From assembly GCA_018663485.1 (NCBI GenBank), contig JABJQI010000225.1, positions 1-7,993 of the forward strand: a DNA stretch of 7,993 bases. The letters run 5' to 3'. Numbering within the stretch: position 1 is the first letter of the stretch; every line of letters begins with the position of its first letter. Under the pieces are notes generated by a model that worked only from the letters and a program-made list of their open reading frames with translations, was not told the DNA's origin and did not search any database. Position numbers and translations under genes: made by a program. Source of the DNA: Opitutia bacterium (lineage in GTDB: Bacteria; Verrucomicrobiota; Verrucomicrobiia; Opitutales; Coraliomargaritaceae). This document shows, piece after piece, positions 6,366 through 7,993 of the stretch.

Positions 6366-6378
6366 TGGCCGAAGCCAT
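6365..6378. other. Small hairpin in the convergent intergenic gap
   Basis: ATGGC, CGAA, GCCAT forms a 5-bp stem with a tetraloop at the very end of the symporter gene, in the 39-base gap between two convergent genes. There is no T tract on either strand, so it is at best a weak terminator element. No better terminator is visible for either gene. Confidence 0.2.
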
Positions 6379-6404
6379 GCCTGCGCTACTGCGCTTGCTG
6401 CAAA

Positions 6405-7913
6405 TCACTCAATGACCAGAGGTGTGCGTTTCAGCGCATCTGCTTTGAGTTGTTCGTCAAGTTGACGATACAATTCCAAGCGTTTCTTTTGATACTCATT
6501 CGACTGTAAGAATAGATTGCTCTGATTCTTCGAATTCCAAGTATTCCATAATTGGGCCAGTTGCTGACGAAGTTCAGGACGTGCATCGATCATGTTATTC
6601 GATTCATAAGGATCACTGAGCATATTAAACAATTCAGGTGGGTTACTGGAATAGCCTTCCTTGAGCATCTTCGCGGCGGGGGTGCGAACCGCCCACCCTG
6701 CTCCATCGCGTATGCGCCAAAAAAGCGCGGCATGTGGCGCATCGTTACGGGATCCATCTAGGAAAGGAATTAAGTTCACGCCATCCAAGGAATGTCCACT
6801 GCTGTCACCTTGACCAAGCGCGACCGCCGTGGCTGCAATATCGAGTGATGAGACGGGGAACTCATAGACTTTACCGCGAGGCAAACCGTTCGGCCAGTGC
6901 ATTAGGTAAGGGACGCGACAGCCCCCTTCAAACAGGCTCCCCTTGCCTTTGCGCAGTGGTCCGTTGTCTGCCCAGTCCTCGTTGACGTAGCCCGCTTTGG
7001 GCGCCACACCACCATTATCAGAGAGAAAGAAAATAAGGGTATTGTCTAACTTTCCCGATTCTTTCAGCGCCTCGAGTAGCATGCCGATACCTTGGTCCAT
7101 CGAGTCAATCATCGCGAGATACACGCGGCGGGTCCAAGGCTCGACGTGGCGATATTTCTGAATCACCTCATTGGGCGCTTCCAGTGGTGAGTGCGGTGCA
7201 TTGTAGGCGAGGTAAAGCAGAAAGGGTTCGCTGCCCTGTTTGACGAAAGCAGCCGCATCCCGACTCAGTGCAGTGGTAAGGTATTCTTCGAACGCGCCAA
7301 CTTGGTCATTACGACTGAGCGGCAGCTTGCCACCTTCGTTGACACTGTAGTTGAGAGTGCCGTTCGGTCCGTATAAATCTAGCTGCGTCGTCACGCTGTC
7401 TGGCCAATACGAATGACCACCCGAGAGAAAGCCGTAAAAATGATCGAAGCCGCGTTGACTTGGGCGGAAAGGAAAAGAGGCGCCAAGGTGCCATTTACCA
7501 ATAATAGCGGTACGATACCCAACCGGTTTTAAACGCTCTGCAAAGGTCTTCTCCGTTAGTGGTAATCCTTGATGAAAATCATACGGTGAATAGGTGAAAT
7601 TGGTTTCATTACCAAATCGTGCTTGATAGCGACCAGTGATTAGCCCTGAACGAGAGGGGCCACAATAAGGGTGTGTCACATAGCCATTTTTTAAAACCAC
7701 TCCATTCGCAGCTAGACGATCCAAGTTGGGTGTCTGCACCACCTTAGAGCCGGTGAAGCCGGTATCTGCATAGCCTAAGTCGTCCGCGAGGATGATTAAT
7801 ATATTGGGACGTGTATCCGCTGTGGCATGTACCTGACTGACAGCCATTACCCATACAAATATTAAGCTGGCGGCACTGAATTGGACTCTACGAATGTGTG
7901 TTAATTTCATCAT
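6405..7913 (-). CDS. Secreted S1-family formylglycine-dependent sulfatase
   Basis: A 502-residue protein that hydrolyses sulfate esters, probably on a polysaccharide or oligosaccharide in the periplasm or outside the cell. I chose the ATG at 7913, or the adjacent one at 7910. They directly precede a signal peptide (KLTHIRRVQFSAASLIFVWV, ending VHA before TADTRPN). Extending to 7970 adds 19 residues before it. In 502-residue numbering, NILIILADDLG (D44, D45) begins the metal site. HPYCGPSRSGLITGR carries the catalytic Cys84 in the C-x-P-S-R signature, to be converted to formylglycine. GYRTAIIGKWHLG holds the second signature (K140, H142). NAPH supplies H241, FFLSDNGG the metal ligands D299/N300, and LRKGKGSLFEGG K322/K324. 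The C-terminal part (ELFNMLSDPYESNNM) is the usual smaller subdomain. All key residues are intact and the length is normal. It needs a maturase (anSME or FGE) encoded elsewhere. It converges on the symporter gene. The S1 subfamily cannot be assigned; a red-algal galactan substrate is inferred from context. Confidence 0.95.
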   Translation of the reverse strand: MMKLTHIRRVQFSAASLIFVWVMAVSQVHATADTRPNILIILADDLGYADTGFTGSKVVQTPNLDRLAANGVVLKNGYVTHPYCGPSRSGLITGRYQARFGNETNFTYSPYDFHQGLPLTEKTFAERLKPVGYRTAIIGKWHLGASFPFRPSQRGFDHFYGFLSGGHSYWPDSVTTQLDLYGPNGTLNYSVNEGGKLPLSRNDQVGAFEEYLTTALSRDAAAFVKQGSEPFLLYLAYNAPHSPLEAPNEVIQKYRHVEPWTRRVYLAMIDSMDQGIGMLLEALKESGKLDNTLIFFLSDNGGVAPKAGYVNEDWADNGPLRKGKGSLFEGGCRVPYLMHWPNGLPRGKVYEFPVSSLDIAATAVALGQGDSSGHSLDGVNLIPFLDGSRNDAPHAALFWRIRDGAGWAVRTPAAKMLKEGYSSNPPELFNMLSDPYESNNMIDARPELRQQLAQLWNTWNSKNQSNLFLQSNEYQKKRLELYRQLDEQLKADALKRTPLVIE

Positions 7914-7993
7914 TCTTTTATATTTAAAGACTATGAAACAGCCCAGCATTTTTTGGCTCACGATATTCAATCCGCTCCCAGCTACGGAAGCGC
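7914..7993 (-). other. Upstream region of the sulfatase gene, cut by the window edge
   Basis: Reading the minus strand, the 80 bases before the sulfatase start end in an A/T-rich stretch (TTTAAATATAAAAGA) directly before ATGATG. AAAAGA is a weak purine-rich element at the right place for ribosome binding. I see no convincing -35/-10 pair, and neither the TTACACGTAAA repeat nor any other named motif occurs here. The promoter may lie beyond the window. Confidence 0.4.

Noticed and set aside
6384..6395. GCGC-TACT-GCGC mini-hairpin in the convergent gap
   Set aside because: Only a 4-bp stem with no T tract on either strand; likely chance.
6025..6408. Antisense open frame of 127 codons over the symporter 3' end
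   Set aside because: Low-complexity, Cys/Arg-rich translation with no family resemblance. It is explained as a shadow of the symporter coding sequence.
7914..7970. 19-residue N-terminal extension of the sulfatase from an ATG at 7970
   Set aside because: The tandem ATGs at 7913 and 7910 sit directly before a standard signal peptide with a weak purine-rich site upstream. The extension adds a second hydrophobic stretch not usual in the family.
1..7993. CRISPR array, tRNA/rRNA genes, insertion sequence or attachment site
   Set aside because: No regularly spaced repeats, cloverleaf-type sequence, transposase or integrase motifs, or terminal inverted repeats were seen on either strand.

Overview
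The window looks like part of a polysaccharide-utilisation locus from a marine bacterium, most likely of the phylum Verrucomicrobiota (Opitutia/Puniceicoccales-type). The basis is indirect. A secreted protein carries a PEP-CTERM sorting tail. An S1 formylglycine sulfatase sits with a GH86-type (agar/porphyran) glycoside hydrolase and a GPH-type sugar symporter. No SusC/SusD pair is visible, start codons lack clear Shine-Dalgarno sequences, and GC is intermediate. Planctomycetota or a gammaproteobacterium cannot be excluded from 8 kb.

Layout. Positions 3-428 (+) hold the C-terminal end of a truncated secreted-type protein that ends in a bacterial Ig-like (Big_2) domain. Positions 490-2799 (+) encode a secreted GH86-like beta-agarase/porphyranase candidate with both catalytic glutamates recognisable. 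An imperfect hairpin (2803-2833) separates it from a small secreted beta-rich protein (2867-3682), probably co-transcribed. A 189-base intergenic region follows with a plausible promoter, two near-identical 16-base direct repeats (TTACWTTACACGTAAA) and two palindromes. It drives a second small secreted protein (3872-4651) with a canonical PEP-CTERM tail, closed by a strong intrinsic terminator (4686-4714). A separate promoter (4749-4776) only a few bases from its start codon serves a GPH/MelB-type cation:sugar symporter (4788-6365). Convergent with it, 39 bases away, is a secreted S1-family sulfatase (6405-7913, minus strand), followed by 80 bases of upstream DNA to the window edge.

How the genes could work together (inference). 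The sulfatase removes sulfate esters from a red-algal galactan, the GH86 enzyme cleaves the backbone outside the cytoplasm, and the symporter imports released mono- or small oligosaccharides. The two small secreted proteins share an architecture. One is tagged for exosortase sorting and the other stops exactly where the tag would start. They have no recognisable enzymatic motif and may be glycan-binding or surface/matrix proteins of this locus. That pair and the repeat-bearing regulatory region in front of the tagged member are the most interesting parts of the window.
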